From Labia minor (lineage: Eukaryota > Arthropoda > Insecta > Dermaptera > Spongiphoridae): 64,000 bases of DNA. The notes beneath the pieces were generated by a model. That model saw only the letters and a program-made list of their open reading frames with translations. It did not search any database and had not been told where the DNA came from. The stretch covers positions 32,691,398 through 32,755,397 of the forward strand of contig OY720347.1 in NCBI GenBank assembly GCA_963082975.1, written 5' to 3'. Both the position numbers and the translations under genes were made by a program. This document shows, in pieces, positions 1 through 12,585 of this stretch (position 1 is its first letter; every line of letters starts with the position of its first letter).

Positions 1-225
1 TCATTTCTCAACGAGTTGTATCTTTAAATTATTTTTATTAATTTAATTAATTATAATTAAATTATAGCTAATAATAGTTTATTATAGCTAATAATTTTTT
101 TTAATTTTTAGTGTAATTTGCATGATCATTATTTTATAAAAACACTAAACACATTTTGCAATTTCCCAGAAAGGCTGTTTTTGAGAGTAAGTATAAGTTA
201 GTTTTATGAATAAAAAATATTTATT

Positions 226-316
226 TTAATAATATTTTAGAATCAAATTACGAAATTAATAATATTTTAGAATCAAATTACGAAATTAATAATATTTTAG
301 AATCAAATTACGAAAT
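226..316. repeat. 30-bp tandem repeat
   Basis: Two full copies of a 30-bp unit (241-270 and 271-300) are identical and are flanked by partial copies. The unit contains AATCAAATTACGAAATTAAT. It is followed at about 345-460 by a looser array of a roughly 25-bp unit built on AAAATGATTTAAAACATT. Both lie upstream of the hAT transposase reading frame. No gene is visible in positions 1-534. Confidence 0.85.
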
Positions 317-534
317 ATATTTATTATATAAATTAATATTCATTTAAAATGATATTAAATCATTTATTTAAAATGATTTAAAACATTTATTAAAATGATT
401 TAAAACATTCATTTAAAATGATATTAAAACATTCATTTAAAATCATATTAAAACATAGCTAGTAAATAATAATTCGTTTTATTTATATTATATTTATATT
501 ACTGTAGTTCAATGTTAATAAATTACTCCATAAA

Positions 535-2394
535 ATGGATCGTTGGCTACAAACTGGTTCAACACAGAAACGGAAAGAATCAGATGATGAGGCATCAACA
601 GCAAACTCTACCAAGAAACGCAAAACTAGAAAATATTCGGATGATTATTTATCATTTGGATTTACTTATATTTGCAACAATGATGTGGAAAGACCAGTCT
701 GCGTTCTATGTCAGGAAAGTTTATCCAATGAAAGTATGAAACCTGCTAATCTCAGACGTCATTTACAAACAAAGCACAGCGAGCATGTTAGTAAGTCTAT
801 CGAATTTTTTAAAATGAAAAAAGAAGAACTTAATTCAAGTCAGAAATTGATGGTAAAGACGGGATCTGGTGGTATGAGTAAGAAAGCAGTAATGGCATCA
901 TATGAAGTAGCTCTACTTATTGCTAAAGCAGGAAAGCCGCATAATATAGCAGAGCAATTAATTCTTCCTGCTACAAAAGTAATTACAAATATAATGTTAG
1001 GAACTAAAGCAGCAAACGATATAAATTTGATTTCATTATCAAATGATACGGTTAAGAATAGGATTGAAGACATGTCATGTAATATAAAAGAAGAATTAAT
1101 ATCGAGAGTGCGCAAAAGTCACTATTACTCATTACAATTGGATGAAAGTACTGATGTCACTAATAATGCCAATTTGTTAGCTTTCATTAGATATGAGTTT
1201 GAAAATCAAATACAAGAAGATGTATTGTTTTGTGATTCACTACCTTCACGAACGACAGCTAATGACATATTTAACAGTTTGAATAATTTTATAACCGAAA
1301 ATGAAATAGAGTGGCCAAAATGTGTTGGAATTTGCACTGATGGTGCTCGTGCAATGTCAGGTACAAGAACTGGATTGATTGCTCTTATTAAAAATGTTGC
1401 GCCTCAGGTTGTTTGGAATCATTGCTGCATTCACAGAGAATCATTAGCAGCCAAAAATATGTCACCAGATTTGAAAAGAACATTAGACGAAGTAGTTAAA
1501 ATTGTCAATTTCATTAAGGCTCGTCCACTTAATTCCAGAGTTTTTAAAATTTTGTGTGAGGAAATGGGTAGTCAACATACACATTTATTATTACATACAG
1601 ATGTACGTTGGTTGTCCCGCGGGAAAGTACTCATTCGCCTTTTTGAGCTTCGAGATGAAATACGATTGTTTTTAATAGATGCGCATTTTGAACTGACCGA
1701 ATGTTTCAATGATTTTATCTGGTTAGCTAAGGTGGCTTACTTGACTGATATTTTTACAAAATTGAACGAACTTAATTTGAGCCTGCAAGGTACTGTTGTA
1801 AATATATTTAAAGTTGAAGATAAAATAGAAGCAATGATTAAAAAAATCGACTTGTGGTCGAAACGCATCCAGAACGGTGTATATGAGTCTTTTCCAACTC
1901 TCAATGATTTCATAGAAAGCTCCAGTGAAAAATTGCTTAATCAAACGCGTCAATTATTTGTTGAACATTTAATTACTTTGAAAAGCAACTTCAGGAAGTA
2001 TTTTTCTACTCCTGATCCTTGCAATAACTGGATCAGAGATCCATTTAATATGGAAATTACAAATACTAAACATTTATCTGCACCTGAACAAGATATTCTC
2101 GTGGAATTATCATGTGATACAACTTATAAACTAAAATTTAACAAAACTGAATTGAGCAACTTTTGGTTACTTCTCAGGTCAGATTATCCTGCGCTTGCAA
2201 ATAAAGCACTTCAACACTTGATTCCATTCTGCACAACATATTTATGCGAACAAGCTTTTTCGGTACTATTTTATATTAAGTCTAAATATAGAAACAAATT
2301 AAATGTAGAGCCGGATCTTAGATTAAAAGTTTCCAATATTAAGCCAGATATTGAGATTCTTGTTTCAAGAAAACAACTGCATACATCTCATTAA
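535..2394 (+). CDS. hAT-superfamily transposase, BED-finger type (ZBED/SCAND3-like)
   Basis: An uninterrupted 619-codon frame. Residues about 55-85 hold a BED-type zinc finger (CVLC, then HLQTKH). The RNase H-like catalytic core follows, with the first Asp in LDESTDVT (about 200), the second in CTDGARAMSG (about 265), the CCIHRE motif (about 296) and TDVRWLSRG (about 353). The C-terminal dimerisation part contains LIPFCTTYLCEQAFSVL, whose Glu is the expected third catalytic residue. The length is normal for this group. The ATG was chosen because it precedes the whole finger. The frame lacks stops and frameshifts, unlike every other transposon in the window, so it is either a young insertion or a domesticated gene. 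Downstream DNA to about 2,780 ends in a hAT-like terminal repeat, which favours a transposon. Function is known from the family; current activity is inferred. Confidence 0.9.
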   Translation: MDRWLQTGSTQKRKESDDEASTANSTKKRKTRKYSDDYLSFGFTYICNNDVERPVCVLCQESLSNESMKPANLRRHLQTKHSEHVSKSIEFFKMKKEELNSSQKLMVKTGSGGMSKKAVMASYEVALLIAKAGKPHNIAEQLILPATKVITNIMLGTKAANDINLISLSNDTVKNRIEDMSCNIKEELISRVRKSHYYSLQLDESTDVTNNANLLAFIRYEFENQIQEDVLFCDSLPSRTTANDIFNSLNNFITENEIEWPKCVGICTDGARAMSGTRTGLIALIKNVAPQVVWNHCCIHRESLAAKNMSPDLKRTLDEVVKIVNFIKARPLNSRVFKILCEEMGSQHTHLLLHTDVRWLSRGKVLIRLFELRDEIRLFLIDAHFELTECFNDFIWLAKVAYLTDIFTKLNELNLSLQGTVVNIFKVEDKIEAMIKKIDLWSKRIQNGVYESFPTLNDFIESSSEKLLNQTRQLFVEHLITLKSNFRKYFSTPDPCNNWIRDPFNMEITNTKHLSAPEQDILVELSCDTTYKLKFNKTELSNFWLLLRSDYPALANKALQHLIPFCTTYLCEQAFSVLFYIKSKYRNKLNVEPDLRLKVSNIKPDIEILVSRKQLHTSH

Positions 2395-2780
2395 ATATGT
2401 AAGTTATATTTAATGAGATAGATGCAGTTATTTTTTAAAATATTTCTTATTTAATATTTTCTGAAAAAAATTATAAAATATTTATATGAATTTAATGTAA
2501 GTACCCATTATAATTTGTGAGATTTGTTGCTATGACAATGTTTGTATTTTCTTTCTTCAATATTATAATTTCTAATAAAATGTGTTCTACAATATGCAAA
2601 AAAATCGTTATTCACCAATCACTGTTAGAAATATTCATCATATATCCTTGTCCTTATGAGATCGTAAGCCAGAAATTAATTAATAAAATGACGTAAAGTA
2701 CCTAAAGTTGTGATGGGGGTCCGTCAAAAAAAATTTTTTCAAGTGGGGGTCCGTGGAGTACATAAGTTTAAGAACCTATG
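535..2780 (+). mobile_element. hAT element, coding part and 3' end
   Basis: The non-coding tail at about 2,530-2,780 ends in AGTTTAAGAACCTATG, a hAT-type terminal repeat preceded by GGGGTCCG-rich subterminal motifs. The same tail occurs almost base for base in the short element at 16,732-17,196. No matching 5' terminal repeat is visible before position 535, so the left end is either outside the window or lost, and the 8-bp target duplication cannot be tested. Confidence 0.75.
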
Positions 2781-3585
2781 TTATAATGTATTAATAATTG
2801 AATTCATTTTCAATTTTTTTTTATTTAGGGATTGTTTTATTAAATAGAATTCAGAACCAACTTTTAACATTCCCTTGGCTAAAAGAATAAGCTTGTCTTT
2901 AAGAATTAAAACATATCAATGCTAATTTTATTGTAATTATATTATTTTTAAACAAAATATACGTATTCACCAATAGACAAATATTTTCATAGATTATATA
3001 AATATATTTTAAAAAAATATAGATACTAACTTTCCTTCCGATTGTAATAAAACCTTAATTTATTTTGAATTTATTTAAAATAAACTAAATTATAGAAAAT
3101 TCATAAATTATACGTTATATTATTATCAGATCTATTATTTTTTACTATTTTTTCTATGTTCTCAAGGAATTATTCGTATTTGGGCACTAGATATTTTCTT
3201 CTTATTGTGGTTCATTTCTTTCCCATAGAAGAATTAATATTCTTCATAAACATACTGAACAACATCAATCTTGGTCTTTAAATTATAAACGAATTTTTAT
3301 TATTAACCATATGAGTTGTATATTTATGAATTGAAATGTTAATTCGTGAAATCATTTTTAAGAATTTAGAAAATGTATTTCATTTTTTTTTAATTATAAA
3401 TACCCATTTGTATATCAAATGAAATTTTGATTTGACATTAGGATTTGCGTTTTACTCGATAATATATATATATATATGATATATATAAAAAAAATGATTT
3501 TATAAAAATGATTTTTAATAGAATATTCAGTGATTTAAAGAACTTTCTGTGTAAATTGAACTAAACTATAAAAAGAAACTTAGTA

Positions 3586-4460
3586 TAAGGTACTTGAATT
3601 AATAATGAGCGTTTCGCACAAGAGGCCCCCACGAAGGTATGTTTCAATATTCCAGTTTGCAATGTCTTCCCGCTAAAACCTACCGTCTATGGTCGTCTTG
3701 AACAGCTTGTATCATTTGGTTGAAACGTAAACAACAGTACTAAATATTGTTTCGAACATGTCCAATTTCGTACCAGATAAAGTGTATTTGCGGCGAGTTC
3801 TTAATTATTTTAATAATGAAGAAAAGTGTGGCCGAGTCATCGATTCTTAGTGGAAGTTTGCAGCGAGTATGTTCTATTGTACAATCGTGTCGGAGATGGT
3901 TTGGTCGCTTTAATAGTGGTGATTTTGAGCTCGAAGACAAGGAACGGCCGCAAAAAGTTGAAGACGAAGAATTGGAATCACTACTCAATGTAGACCAATG
4001 CCAAACGCTTCAGGAGTGCGTTTAAGTCGCGCACTGAAGCACAAACGGCCGGAATTCGAAGAAAGGCACGACAAAGTGGTTTTGCAGCATGACAACGCTA
4101 GACCACATGATTCAAAACCGGTGAAAACCTACCTAGAAACACTGAAATGGGAAGTCCTACCACACCTACCGTATTCTCCAGACATTGCTCCTTCGGACTA
4201 TCACTTGTTCCTGTCGATGACACATGGTCTGTTGCTATTCACTTCATATGAACAATGCAAAAAATTGGTCGATGATTGGATTGCCTCAAAAGACGAGTCG
4301 TTTTTTCGAGCTGGCATCCGAAAATTGCCAGAAAGAGGGGAAAAAGTAGTGGCCAGCGATGGACAATACTTTGATTATTATATTTGTAACCATTATTTGA
4401 AAATAAATCCGTAAATTTCGAAAAAAAATGTTCATTATTTTTTTTAATTCAAGTTCCCTA
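3586..4460 (+). mobile_element. Internally deleted mariner element
   Basis: Short inverted repeats match at the ends (TAAGGTACTTGAATTAA on the left; reverse complement TAGGGAACTTGAATTAA on the right), flanked by TA. The N-terminal transposase part is read from 3,758 (MSNFVPDKVYLRRVLNYF) and quickly meets stops and a frame change. The second half begins in the frame at 3,998-4,414, with the catalytic-domain motif LQHDNARPH (second Asp) and YSPDIAPSDYHLF (third Asp). About a third of a normal mariner is missing between them: the frame jumps from the DNA-binding linker straight into the second catalytic Asp region. The copy is non-autonomous. Confidence 0.85.
3998..4414 (+). pseudogene. Mariner transposase C-terminal fragment
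   Basis: This open stretch of 138 codons carries the last two acidic catalytic positions of the DDD mariner core (DNARPH and APSDYH) and the conserved tail ending near DGQYFD. The first catalytic Asp region is absent, so it cannot be an active transposase. It lies inside the element at 3,586-4,460. Confidence 0.85.
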
Positions 4461-5565
4461 TAGTTTTTAAAAACTCAGGGGTAAGTAACATTTTTTATCA
4501 AAGGGCTAAACGAAAGTTTGACATTTCTTGGCGGGCCGCAGTCAAAAAAAAACTTAATAAATTATTAAACCTTAAAAATATTTAATTAAAAATCCACATA
4601 ATACATGTCTCTTTCAAGGCTTCAAAAAATTGTTTCATTAATCATAATATATATTTAACTTAACAGTAATCAAGTGATCTAAAAGTTTAGAATAGCAATA
4701 AAAAGATATTGCTTAGCGGGCCGCACAAATTTGTTTCATCTCAGATAATTGAAATGTTTGTATAAATTTGAATAAAATTCTATTTATATCTCATTTCATT
4801 TAAAATGTAAGTTCAACTCAAAGTTATTCTGAAGAATAATTTTTCAAAACATTTAATCACCTAAAAGTAATTATAAAAATAATAAATTAAATCATTTTTT
4901 GGATAATTTTTAAATTAATAATTTACCGAAACAAATTTCCTTTTTATTTATTTTTTAAAATTGTTTAGAATTTTTATTCTTGGTATGTGATATCAATTAT
5001 AAAAGTATTGAAAGTGCGATTGAGGATAGGAATGAAATGATATAAGAGGTATATGAGAAAATTATATTTTTTTATAAATCATTTATTATCATTAAAATTA
5101 GTTATATTTGTGTTGATTTATATAAGTTCTATTATTTATCATAATTGAAATAAAAATCACTATAACTGTATCAACTAGTTAACATAATTGTTCAATATTC
5201 AATGTCTAATGGAAATTGATTTTGTTTTCTTATAATAAACCTATATAATAGACACCACTTGAAAATATATAATACATAAGAAATAAAAAGATAAGAAAGA
5301 AGTGTACAAAGTTTAATAAAAGTTTTTTATATACTTATTTTATATATCAAATAAATTGTAATTTGGGTTATATTTACGAAAAAGTTTGATTGTTTAAGCA
5401 ATAATTTTTTACAAAATAATTCAATTTATGATTAAAAAATCATCAGATAAATAAAAATTATTTTCCTGGGGCGGATGCTTTTTTAATAAGTGTTGAAAAA
5501 AGGGGAAGAAATTAATCTGAGGAATGAACCAGTAGTGACTGGATACTTTTAGTATTGATGATTCG
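4461..5565. other. Intergenic, with remnants of a GGGCCGC-type hAT
   Basis: Two GCGGGCCGCA motifs near 4,533 and 4,717 look like the ends of an old hAT-related element whose interior is now A/T-rich. The rest, up to the kinase stop codon at 5,566, shows no coding sequence. A similar GGCCCGCGA pair lies at about 40,030-40,055. Confidence 0.4.
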
Positions 5566-8500
5566 TCAAGTTGAATAGATGAACCCATGTTGTTGAAGAA
5601 CAAATAATCGTTTCTCAACAGCATCTTTATCTAATAAAAATTAAAAATGAAAAAATTTGAATTATAAAAGAAATAAATGATATTTTGCTTATTTTATAAA
5701 AATAAAAACAAAATTTATTTACATTTTTTAAGAAGATCTCTATCATCATGGTGATGAACTTGTTGAGATAAACTATGCAGAAGTATTTGAGCGGTTTGAT
5801 AGCGTTGAAAGCATTGATCTGTATTTCCGAATAATTCATCCAAAGCAGCTTGCTGACACTTTATAATAAAGAAAATAAAAATATATATATTCTTTAATTT
5901 GTAAATAAAATTATTATAAAATTTATATATAAAGCTATATAGAATAAATAAGAGAAATTGAAAGGTACGATTTATTAATTTTTTTAATTAATTTAATGAT
6001 TTATTGTTAAAAAATTAACGATTGTAAAAATAATATATTGTTATTTCAAAGTATATAAATATTGTTTCAAAAAATACACTTTTAAAATAAATTATAGCTA
6101 TATAATATTAGACAATTTATTTATCTTAAAAATAAAGTAAATGAAAATACCATGTTTATTGCATGTTGATATAATATTTTTTCAGCTGTAATATTACATT
6201 TTCCAGCGCGTTGAACTAATCCTGGAGTGTATAATTGTTTACATTCATTTAAACATTTACATAATCTTTTATGCATTACGCTCATCACTAAAAAAATTTA
6301 ATAATAATAAATTAAAAATTATTTTTTTCAAATTTAGATATTTATTTTAATTAGTTTCTACATAAATAAATGTGATATTTTAGAGATATTAATGAAAATA
6401 ATTAATACCATTTTTAACCGAAGTTGATTTACGAAGTTGACCTGAATTTAATTGCTTAACTGCGAGATTCAATCCAGATATTAGTAGTTGCATTGCACGA
6501 TACACAAGAACAAGTTTTTCTGCTCTTTTTGTACTTTCATTTGAAAATCCAGTTGAGGAAACTCCTTCTTCATTTGAGATAGCATTATCCTGTGTTAAAA
6601 TAGCTGATAAAGGCCCAGAAGGATTTCTAGATAATGCAATTTCAAAAACACAATCAGAGAGAGCCACTACAAAATTTAGTTTCGCTAATGTTTCATTATG
6701 TTCACGCTAGAACAAAAATTAAGAATAAATATACTTATACATATCCTATAATTTTTATAAATAATTAGAAATTTATACTTCAAGTAATGTTTCTTCAGGA
6801 AGTTCTGGTGCAAGAAAAGTTATTGGTCCTTCGATATTTAATGGTGGTGTATCAGGAATAAACCCTCTAAAACCTCCAGCTTCTAGAAATAAGATATACA
6901 ACTATTTATTTTTTTAGATAAAATAGATCTTATGAAAAATCATGTAAAAAAAATCATAAAATAAGAAATAATATTTTATAACATTTTAACAAAAGCTTTA
7001 TTCTAAATTCCTATTGAAAAAATACTAAAATTAATATACCTGATATCTCAGGAAGAGTCATTGCTCGTGTGCCAAAAGGTATTAAAGGAGATTGTTTTAA
7101 ATTATTATTCTCAGATATAAGATTAGGGAGCATACTAAGTGGCCCACTCAAAAGAGGTGAACTTGTTCCTGTAAATATGTTAAAATCTTTGTATAAAAAT
7201 TAAAGCATAATTTCTGAATATTAATTAAATACTTACCAGATCTTTTTAATGGTGAACAAGTAGGAGTTATTTTTCCAGCTGAGACTGGAGACACTGTCCA
7301 TGTGGTAACAGGAGGCGGAGTTTCACAAGAACTTCCTGAAGCACTTCGACGACGAGTCTGGCCGCCTGGAGGTGTTCCAATCATGAATTGGACCTAAAAA
7401 ATAATTTTTTTCTCTTGTTCAATAGAGAGTTTATTCTGAGAGTATGATTTCTAAAATTAATTGAAATAACAGTAATATGTTATATGTTTTTACTTAATAT
7501 CAATAAAATTGCAAAGTGAAAATAGTATCAGTATAAAATTAATGTGAATTTATAGTAATAAGTAAAATTAAATTAAAATATATTACAGATGGAGGAGAAA
7601 GAGATCCAATATCTGGTGGACCAGTTGTACGAGTATGTTCCCGTTCACTTCCTCTTTTCATGCTGATTGGCTGAGATCTTGGAATCGAACTCTAAAAATA
7701 TTGATATCATTTATTTCATTAAATTATTTAAAAATTTAGAATTTAGAATTATAATAATTTGCAAATTATATAATTACTTTAGGAGATGGAAGACCCTCAT
7801 TAGAATGAAGTTGTTGATAGACATCACGTTGAGTTGGTACAGGAATTGGTTCTGAAATTGGGAGAAAACTTGGTCTTGGTGGACTCGTTGCAAGGGCTAT
7901 AGAATTTCGAGCATTTATTTTTGCACTTCTGTAATAAAGCAATTTTAATTTTTTTAATAAAAATTCTCTTATAGTGAATTAAATTAAATTTAATTAAATC
8001 TTACATCCGATCAAGATGCTCTGGTAATGGTGGGTGACTAGGAAGATTTTCTGGTACCATAACAAAATCATCAGTTTCCTCAGGACTAGAACTTCCCGCT
8101 CGCCTCAATTGTGGTGAACATGGAGATGGCGGAGTTCTAGAAACTGGTTTTGCAATCACAGCTCTTCTTTGGGCTAAAGGAGTAATTTTTGGAGGTGTCG
8201 AAGATCCAATAGTTATTGTTTTTGGAGTGGAAGCTGGAAAATCTGTTTTAAAAAATTTTAAAATATAATATATTTAATATTATTATTTTATATTATTTAT
8301 CAAATAGGAAATAAATTAAATAAAAGACTTTTGATATTTACCTATAATATTAGGTATCACCTCAGGTTGTCTTTGAAGAAAAGGGTGATTAAAAAATTTA
8401 TCGAAAGGCATTCGATCTCGCGCATTCCTCCTAAGAAGGCCCATGAGTAAGTCTGTAAGTTCTTGAGATGTACCCGACGGTATCCTTTTAAAAAATAAAT

Positions 8501-10813
8501 AAAAGATTTTTAAAACAATTTACTTTTACATTTTTTAAATTTAACCTTGAAATAATTTCGTATAATAAATTAATGATTTGCTTAACTCAAGAAAAAATAC
8601 AACTAATAAATATGAATATAAAAGAATAAATAAAATGAGACTTACTTTGGTGCTAGATTAGCATTTTTCTCATAAAATTGTTTTAGAGCTTGTGGACTAG
8701 TAGCTTGGAAAGGTGCCCTCCCAGTTAGACATTGGAAAACAATAGTTCCAATACTCCACAGATCAGCTTTAGCATCATATTGTAGTGACATTATTACTTC
8801 TGGGGCCTTTAAAAAACAATAATAAATTAAACATTTTTTTTGTCCAACTAATTTATTTAGTAAGGAAAAATATAGGATGAATAGTTACCATATACATTGG
8901 AGATCCACAAAGTGTAGCTGCCATAACACCATCTTGAAGAAATCTTGCAAAGCCAAAATCCGCTAGAAAAATATTATATAAATAATTTGTTCATAATAAA
9001 TTACCTCAAATCAATTTATTCTTGTTATTTTCAACATGTGTTTCCCGAATGTAAAATCTTCTTGAATATTATATTATTATATTATTATATTATGATTACA
9101 GAACCTAAGTATTTAAATTTTTCTACATTTTCAAATTCTACATCTTGTATATTAAGATTTTGTGTGTTAATACTATTCCTCTCTGTTACTAAATATTTTG
9201 TCTTAGCACTATTAATTTCAGCCCCTTCTCTTTTCCTGCTTCGATTAATTTTTTCTACGCAACTTTAATTGCAATTGCCAAATCTCCTATTATATTTAAG
9301 TCGTCTGCGTAACCTAATACTTGAATTTTTTTGTTTAATTCTATTCCGTTTGATTTTTCTCCAATTTCTCTAATTACCTATTCCAGTACTAAATTAAATA
9401 AAATTGGTGATAGAGAATCTTGATGTTTTTAATTTAACCCGTTCTGAATTTTAAAATTTTCTGATAATTCCCGCATCTTACTCTTCCTTTACTACCTTCA
9501 AGACAAATTTGAATCATACGTACATATTTTTTCGGAATTCCAAATAAAATTAAAATTTGTAAGTTTTTCCTGATCTATTGATTCATATGTTTTGTTAAAG
9601 TCAACAAATAGTAGGTGAACCGAAATATTGAATTCGCATTTTTTTTAGTATCAGTTTTAGCGAGAAAATTTGATCGATTTGGCCTGAACCCGCGAGTTGA
9701 GTTTAATAATTATTCAAAATAGTTCCTCCATCTATTCTTAATATCCCCCACGATAGTTATTAAATTATTATTCTCATTTCTAATTAAGTTTTGATATTTT
9801 TAATTCCTAAATACAAATCTCGATTGAATATATTGTTAATATTAAATTTAAATTTACCAATTTTAAGTTTAATATCTTGCGGCCGAACTGATTCTTTAGA
9901 TTTATCATCAGCATAGCTTAAGAGAATATTCTGCGGTTTTAGATCTCTATGTACAATGCCCTTAGCATAAAGAGCCTTCATTGCACCAGCTGAAATAACA
10001 AATTTAAAAATAATCGTATTGTTGATCTTATAACAATTTAACTAACATTGTTAATTCATTTAATTACCCATTTGATATAAAAATAATCTAATTGTATCCT
10101 CACTTAAAGTTCCTTTATCTAAAAAAAAACAAATATAATAAATATCATAAAAGAATATATTATATTTAAAAAATAATACATTTTTTATACATACTTGATA
10201 AATAATCAGCTAGGTCCCCTCCATTACAATACTAAAAATATATAAATATATTTATGAATTATATAATAATGAAAAATATTATTTTTAAGAAAGAATTTCA
10301 GATTAACTTACTTCCATAACCAAGAATACATTGAGAGGAGTTTCTTTACAATCATAAAGAGCGACAACATTTTCATGATGCAATTCTGTCAGTTCCTGTT
10401 AAAATGAAATACTTAATTATTATAATATTATTATATTATTTTATTATTTATTTAAATAAATAAATAATTATTATAGAAAACGCTATATTGAGACCTAATA
10501 TTCATTTAATATGAAAAAAAAATTATATTAATTTATCATTTCTTAACAAACAATGAGTTTTTCTTAATTCTTTTATATTTTGTGCAACATTCAAAAAATT
10601 CTCTAAATTTAAGATCAATCTAATTATGATTATAAAACAAATTTATTCATGCTAATCAATTTTAGCCATTTTACGAATTGGGGAGATTTTCAAAGTATTA
10701 TATTAAATTAATTGTTATTATATCGCCAGAGATAATATTGCGATCACGAAAATTTTCGATGTTTTTATAGGTTTTGAATGTTCCTGAATGATTTTCGCTA
10801 AGGTTGAGAAAAA

Positions 10814-10862
<49 letters not shown>

Positions 10863-12585
10863 AGACAAGATTACGCAAAAACGGTTTGAGCTAGAATCAT
10901 GAAATTTGGTATACGGACATTATTCAAAATTTGTAGTTTTCCAACAACTTTTGAGAAATGTAGCTCAATCAGAAGTGGGTCATTACCTATCACGTTTTAA
11001 TTTTTTTCCCTCTAAACTGACCGTAAAAATAAAGATATATGTTTGATAGTTTTTCACATATTTAAGAGTTGTATAAAACTGCTATATATAGAATTTCAGC
11101 TTGATTGAATCGCTGAAAGTACCAGAATTAATTTTTTAACACTGCAAATTACGCGCCAGGACGTGGCGTGGTGCCATCAACAAAGAGCCAAACATGCGCT
11201 GGTTTAATAAATATTATTTATTAATTTTAATTTATAATTTATAATTAATTAAATTTAATTTATACATAATATATGTTATTTAATTCAATTCAAATTGCGA
11301 GATAGTCGAGTGGAGACACTCCAGCTTATTTTTGAGATAAATTTACTATTAGTTCCTTTTGAATTTTATTTAATCAATTATAGAGATGTTTCAATCAAAT
11401 TTTGGAAACTGAACAAATTTATAAAAAGAATGAATGATACTATTGAAAAATAAATTATCTTCAGTAAGAGTTGAAAAACTGTGAAAAAGGGTAGAAAGGT
11501 AAGAGTGCAGGAAGCAGAATTGTTTTTTGGCCTTGATATATTTATGAAAGTAGTTTCTTGTAAATAAACAATTAAACATCCAAGTTCGTAATTTCTTTAA
11601 TTCATTTAAAAAAATTTCTTTATTCATTGGATCAATTCAATTTAGAAAATTAGATAATATTATTCCATTTAGAAATAAAAGAAAAAAAAAATCACTATTT
11701 CTCTCTCCCTTACAAAAATAATTTTTGGTTTCAAGTGTCCCCTTTGCTCTACTCCGTTTTCAAGTCGTCATCGCCTATTAGGGAAAAATCAAGGGATAAA
11801 AATTCTAAAAGTCGACCAAAGTAATAAAAACGATAAGAAGAAAAGTTCAATCCGAAGTACTTCCGAATAATTCCGAACGTACCCGAATCATGTAGCACTA
11901 GCAAGTGAATATTTTGACAGATGCCTCATGCATCACAAAATACTAGCGTGTGCAATTTTGGCACTTATTATGCCAATCTAGCTACACTGACGCAACCTCA
12001 TTCCTAATTCAATTCAGCTGCTAATTACTTAAATAAGTCTATCCTATAGTGTTTTTAAATTTATTGTCTCGATGAAAAAATTTGTATTTATTTATTTTCA
12101 TAAATCTTTAGAAGGGCGAGTACAATATTGAATCTTTGAAAAATTATGAATACAGACAATTAATAAAAATTAAAAAAAAATATTAAAAACAAAATCAATA
12201 TACATGTATTTATAATATATATATATATATATAAAATCATTTTAAAAATTTTAATTAAAATCATAAAAAATATTAATAACAAATTTAAATGGAAAAAATG
12301 TTTATAAAATACCTTTAAAATTTTGATTTCTTTTCCTAAAAGATTTTGTGATTTTGCTAAATTCTTTTTAGTAATACTCTTGATAGCAACAATAAAATTA
12401 GGATTCTAAAATAAAAAATATAATTAATTATTAATGAATGGAATATAAAAAAAAACAATAACAAAGTTTATTTGTTAAAATGGAAATGTTTTTACCTTTC
12501 GTAATCGCCCTTTAAAAACAACAGCAAAAGCTCCGTGCCCAATTAATTCTTTATGACTATATTCGTAGTCTCCAACAGATTCCAT
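5566..12585 (-). CDS. Atg1: Serine/threonine protein kinase ULK1/2 (Atg1, unc-51) homologue
   Basis: ULK/Atg1 is the kinase that starts autophagosome formation with Atg13 and FIP200/Atg17. Nineteen exons keep frame (minus strand): 12585-12496, 12405-12313, 10395-10312, 10231-10195, 10118-10068, 9989-9858, 8962-8889, 8806-8646, 8484-8342, 8242-8005, 7928-7778, 7691-7587, 7393-7237, 7168-7040, 6882-6779, 6706-6409, 6287-6151, 5858-5723, 5630-5566; total 794 aa. The kinase domain spans about 8-270: glycine loop [15 protein letters not shown] lysine at 39, HRDLKPQN with catalytic Asp at 134, DFG at 164-166, YMAPE at 186-190. A Ser/Pro-rich linker follows, containing DDFVMVP (Phe about 348), which matches the LC3/Atg8-interacting motif of animal ULK1. 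The C-terminal 200 residues look like the helical EAT domain and end in QQHGFIYST. All key residues are present. Intron 2 carries a dispersed repeat and intron 6 a LINE fragment. Confidence 0.95.
9010..9785 (-). mobile_element. Non-LTR retrotransposon (LINE) reverse-transcriptase fragment
   Basis: On the minus strand, broken frames read [16 protein letters not shown], then [12 protein letters not shown], then the catalytic segment [13 protein letters not shown]. These are the RT palm motifs of an endonuclease/RT-type non-LTR element (RTE- or CR1-like; the clade is not certain). Stops and frameshifts occur throughout. It lies in intron 6 of the kinase gene, in the same orientation as the gene. 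Related fragments lie at 59,815-60,495 and 46,800-47,010. Confidence 0.8.
10719..11327 (-). repeat. Dispersed repeat B, copy 1, with (GT)n core
   Basis: This is the reverse complement of the copy at 56,057-56,697. It runs from AGCTGGAGTGTCTCCACTCG at the right through a block with ATGGCACCACG-like sequence and a block with AAACCGTTTTTGCGTAATC. A dinucleotide run follows (here GT, about 10,815-10,858) and it ends near the GCCAGAGATA motif. The two ends carry a short inverted match, ACTATCTCGC against GCGAGATAGT-like. It sits in intron 2 of the kinase gene. Confidence 0.8.

Noticed and set aside
226-316. Regular 30-bp repeats resembling a CRISPR array
   Set aside because: The units are contiguous with no spacers, and the genome is eukaryotic.
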